The notes below the pieces were generated by a model. That model did not search any database. It had not been told where the DNA came from and saw only the letters and a list, made by a program, of their open reading frames with translations. Positions 6,097 to 7,872 of a stretch of DNA of 7,872 nt are shown here, piece after piece. A program made the position numbers and the translations under genes. Source of the DNA: Chloroflexota bacterium. GTDB taxonomy: Bacteria > Chloroflexota > Anaerolineae > Promineifilales > Promineifilaceae. How positions within the stretch are numbered: the first letter of the stretch is position 1; each line of letters begins with the position of its first letter. The DNA is taken from positions 1-7,872 of the forward strand of contig QQUD01001130.1 of assembly GCA_008501785.1 (NCBI GenBank), in the 5' to 3' direction.

Positions 6097-7068
6097 ATGA
6101 ATTTTTTGAAAGCAAGCATAGTAATCCCAACTTATAACGGTGCCGACACACTTGATGAGTGCCTGCATCAGATTTATGCACAAGAGACCCCTTGGGATTT
6201 TGACGTGCATATCATTGACTCTGGTTCAACAGATGGGACATTAGAGATTATTGGCAAATACCCGGTGAACCTGACTCAAATTCCGAACAGCGAATTTAGT
6301 CATGGTGGCACGCGCAACAGAGCCGCACAGGGAGCTACTGGCGAATTCATCCTTTTCTTAGTACAAGATGCAGTTCCGATTGGCACTGATTGGTTAAGAA
6401 CATTGGTGGCGGCTGCTGACCAGGACGGAATTGTAGGTGCTTTCGGTAGTCAACTGCCCCGACCTGATGCCAGTATTTATACCAAATGGGTGATGACAGA
6501 TGCATTGCCTGATTCGCAGCAAATGGTGATTAAGCGCGTTGAAGAAGGGGAATCGTGGGAGTTGATAGCACCGCGCAAGCGTTATGATCTGGCTTTTTTC
6601 CATGATGCGAACTCTTGTTTGCGACGTGAAGTGTTTTTGCAATATCCATATCGTCCTGTGCAATATGGTGAGGATATGGATTGGTCTCGGCGTGTTTTGA
6701 TGGCCGGTTATGCGGTTGGTTATGAACCAAAGGCATGTGTGATGCACTCGCATGATCGCTCTGTTGTGTATGAATTTAAACGAGCTTATGCTGACCACAG
6801 CCTCGCACGGGAGTTGTTTGATCTGAACATGATTAAAACACCTTACGCGCTGGTGCGAACAATGGTTTGGTATGGCATCAATTCATTTAAAAAGGCAATG
6901 AAAACATCAGATTCGCTGCTTGAAAAGTTTAATACAGTTATTCAAACTTCGTCGCGGTATGAAGCCCAAATGCTAGGGGCTTATGTGGGTGCTCGTTCTG
7001 CTGAGTGGGAACAACGATTTCCAACCATCATGAAGCGACTAGACAAATCTTTACGAAACGGCGTTTAG
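6097..7068 (+). CDS. GT2-family glycosyltransferase, rhamnosyltransferase-like
   Basis: The 323-aa protein is a GT2 of a different subtype from the other three. It begins ASIVIPTYNGADTLDECL, has DSGSTDGT (41-48) in place of DDGS, the segment FSHGGTRNRAA (67-77), QDAVP (90-94) where most GT2 enzymes have the DxD metal site, FHDANSCLRR (168-177), GEDMDW (191-196) and CVMHSHD (214-220). This combination is typical of bacterial rhamnosyltransferases, so transfer of L-rhamnose or a related deoxysugar is the best guess. It lacks the long helical extension of the other GT2 proteins and ends with a short helical tail. ATG 6097 gives a family-like start, but no SD is visible in the 22 bp after the methyltransferase gene, so translation may depend on coupling. 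Its TAG stop (7066-7068) is inside the left arm of a strong hairpin. The downstream epimerase could supply its sugar donor. Confidence 0.88.
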   Translation: MNFLKASIVIPTYNGADTLDECLHQIYAQETPWDFDVHIIDSGSTDGTLEIIGKYPVNLTQIPNSEFSHGGTRNRAAQGATGEFILFLVQDAVPIGTDWLRTLVAAADQDGIVGAFGSQLPRPDASIYTKWVMTDALPDSQQMVIKRVEEGESWELIAPRKRYDLAFFHDANSCLRREVFLQYPYRPVQYGEDMDWSRRVLMAGYAVGYEPKACVMHSHDRSVVYEFKRAYADHSLARELFDLNMIKTPYALVRTMVWYGINSFKKAMKTSDSLLEKFNTVIQTSSRYEAQMLGAYVGARSAEWEQRFPTIMKRLDKSLRNGV

Positions 7069-7097
7069 TAATCTGAAAACTTTTTTCAGATTACTTT
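7067..7097 (+). terminator. Perfect 13-bp hairpin, likely intrinsic terminator
   Basis: AGTAATCTGAAAA (7067-7079) and TTTTCAGATTACT (7083-7095) are exact reverse complements around a 3-nt loop (CTT), followed by TT and then a mixed A/T stretch. The left arm includes the last two bases of the GT2 stop codon. The stem is long, but AT-rich with only four G-C pairs, and the T-run is short, so termination efficiency is uncertain. As the T-rich right arm mirrors an A-rich left arm, it could also work in the opposite direction. It separates the methyltransferase/GT2 pair from the epimerase. Confidence 0.7.
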
Positions 7098-7114
7098 AAT
7101 TCAATATTTATATT

Positions 7115-7120
7115 GAGGAG
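7115..7120 (+). promoter_or_regulatory. Ribosome binding site of the epimerase gene
   Basis: GAGGAG lies 4 nt before ATG 7125. It is the strongest SD in the window and it fixes the start. Confidence 0.8.
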
Positions 7121-7124
7121 TTTT

Positions 7125-7872
7125 ATGAAAATTCTGGTTACCGGCGGTGCCGGCTTTATAGGAACACATCTTGTTTCAGCCTTGCTAAAAAAGGGCTATC
7201 AAGTTCGAATTGTTGATGCTTTGATTGAGCAGGTGCATGGGGCGAACGGCCACTTGAATCGGACCTGGCCTGCAGGGGTTGAGTTTGTTCAAGGTGATGT
7301 GAGAGATATGGCTACCTGGCATACTGCGTTAAAAGGCGTGGATGCTGTTTATCATTTGGCGGCTGAGGTTGGTGTTGGGCAGTCGATGTATGACATTGTG
7401 CGCTACATGTCGGCGAATACGATGGGCACGGCTAATATGCTAGAGCTATTGGCAAATCGTAAATATGAGGTTGAAAAAGTGATCGTGGCTTCTTCGATGT
7501 CGATTTATGGTGAAGGTGCTTACCTTGGGCCGAATGGGGAACGGGTTGTGCCGGAAATACGGCCGTTATCCCAACTAGAACGCCGCGAATGGGAACTGCT
7601 GGCTCCTGGTTCCAACGCTCTCCTAAAACCAATTCCAACAGACGAATCAAAACCATTGCAGCCAAATTCTGTGTATGCGACATCGAAACGTGATCAGGAA
7701 GAGCTTTGCATTAGTGTTGGGTTGGCTTATGACATTCCAACTGTAGCACTGCGTTTCTTCAATGTGTATGGCCCTGGGCAAGCATTGTCGAATCCTTACA
7801 CAGGCGTCGCTGCCATTTTTGCATCGAGACTCTTGAACAAAAAGCCACCAATTATTTTTGAAGATGGCTTGC
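7125..7872 (+). CDS. NAD-dependent nucleotide-sugar epimerase, extended SDR (partial, runs off right edge)
   Basis: The first 249 residues are visible. The Rossmann NAD site is TGGAGFIG (6-13), the adenine-side acidic residue is D31 after VRIV, and GDVRD (57-61) and YHLAAEVGVG (76-85) follow. The catalytic serine region is ASSMSIYGE (122-130), and YxxxK is Y184-ATS-K188. RFFNVYGPGQALSNPYTGV (210-228) and FASRLLN are substrate-domain landmarks. An insertion of about 50 residues between SIYGE and PTDESKPL, plus the SKRDQEE and QALSNPYTGV segments, resembles the family annotated as dTDP-L-rhamnose 4-epimerase or related NDP-sugar epimerases. As I recall, many members carry CxxC pairs in that insertion; none is present here. 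The substrate is inferred, not shown. A role in supplying a deoxysugar donor fits the rhamnosyltransferase-like GT2 just upstream. The C-terminal substrate-binding part is outside the window. Confidence 0.9.
   Translation, partial: MKILVTGGAGFIGTHLVSALLKKGYQVRIVDALIEQVHGANGHLNRTWPAGVEFVQGDVRDMATWHTALKGVDAVYHLAAEVGVGQSMYDIVRYMSANTMGTANMLELLANRKYEVEKVIVASSMSIYGEGAYLGPNGERVVPEIRPLSQLERREWELLAPGSNALLKPIPTDESKPLQPNSVYATSKRDQEELCISVGLAYDIPTVALRFFNVYGPGQALSNPYTGVAAIFASRLLNKKPPIIFEDGL
7559..7566. repeat. ACGGCCGT palindrome, copy 7
   Basis: Exact octamer in the epimerase gene, read as ATA CGG CCG T (Ile-Arg-Pro), same phase as copy 3. It follows a gap of 2.8 kb without any copy. Confidence 0.7.

Noticed and set aside
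6093..6098. Perfect -10 hexamer TATAAT overlapping the ATG of the rhamnosyltransferase-like GT2
   Set aside because: There is no -35 at suitable spacing and a transcript from it would begin after the start codon. It is most likely chance in AT-rich sequence.
7085..7114. Possible promoter TTCAGA ... TATATT before the epimerase
   Set aside because: The -35 would lie inside the hairpin arm and the start site would fall within or after the SD, leaving no usable leader.
1..7872. CRISPR array, tRNA, rRNA, insertion sequence or defence system
   Set aside because: No regularly spaced repeats, no cloverleaf-like or rRNA sequence, no transposase and no terminal inverted repeats were seen. The gene content is explained by polysaccharide synthesis.

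Overview
This window is part of a bacterial cell-surface polysaccharide (exopolysaccharide, capsule or O-antigen-like) biosynthesis cluster. All eight genes lie on the + strand. They are four family-2 glycosyltransferases (GT2), one family-4 glycosyltransferase (GT4), one polysaccharide deacetylase, one SAM-dependent methyltransferase and the first part of an NDP-sugar epimerase. The sequence does not fix the taxon. GC looks moderate (mid-40s %, estimated by eye), TAA, TAG and TGA are all used as stops, and SD sequences are AGGA/GAGG-like. GT2 proteins with long helical C-terminal extensions make me think of Chloroflexota or cyanobacteria, but that is a weak guess; the cyanobacterial HIP1 octamer GCGATCGC is absent.

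Layout. Positions 1-705 hold the 3' part of a GT2 gene that is interrupted by an in-frame TAG at 31-33. Its end overlaps (ATGA) the deacetylase at 702-1661. A GT2 (1674-2891), a GT4 (2895-3932) and another GT2 (3965-5167) follow with gaps of 12, 3 and 32 bp, consistent with one operon. A 187-bp AT-rich gap (5168-5354) containing several small inverted repeats then leads to a methyltransferase (5355-6074) and a rhamnosyltransferase-like GT2 (6097-7068), probably a second transcription unit. That unit ends in a perfect 13-bp hairpin that overlaps the GT2 stop codon. A well-translated NAD-dependent epimerase gene starts at 7125 and runs off the right edge.

How they could work together (inference): the epimerase supplies a deoxysugar nucleotide such as a dTDP-rhamnose-type sugar, the GT2 and GT4 enzymes add residues one by one to a lipid-linked repeat unit, and the deacetylase and methyltransferase decorate the glycan. 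No priming transferase, flippase, polymerase or ABC exporter is visible, so the locus must extend beyond the window.

Most notable observations: (1) the amber codon in the first GT2, placed exactly where an ungapped alignment to its paralogue has a sense codon; (2) seven copies of the palindrome ACGGCCGT in three codon phases, a HIP1-like enrichment that is absent from the methyltransferase/rhamnosyltransferase segment; (3) a shared, unassigned helical C-terminal domain in three of the GT2 proteins. I did not find convincing evidence of a wholly new kind of system.
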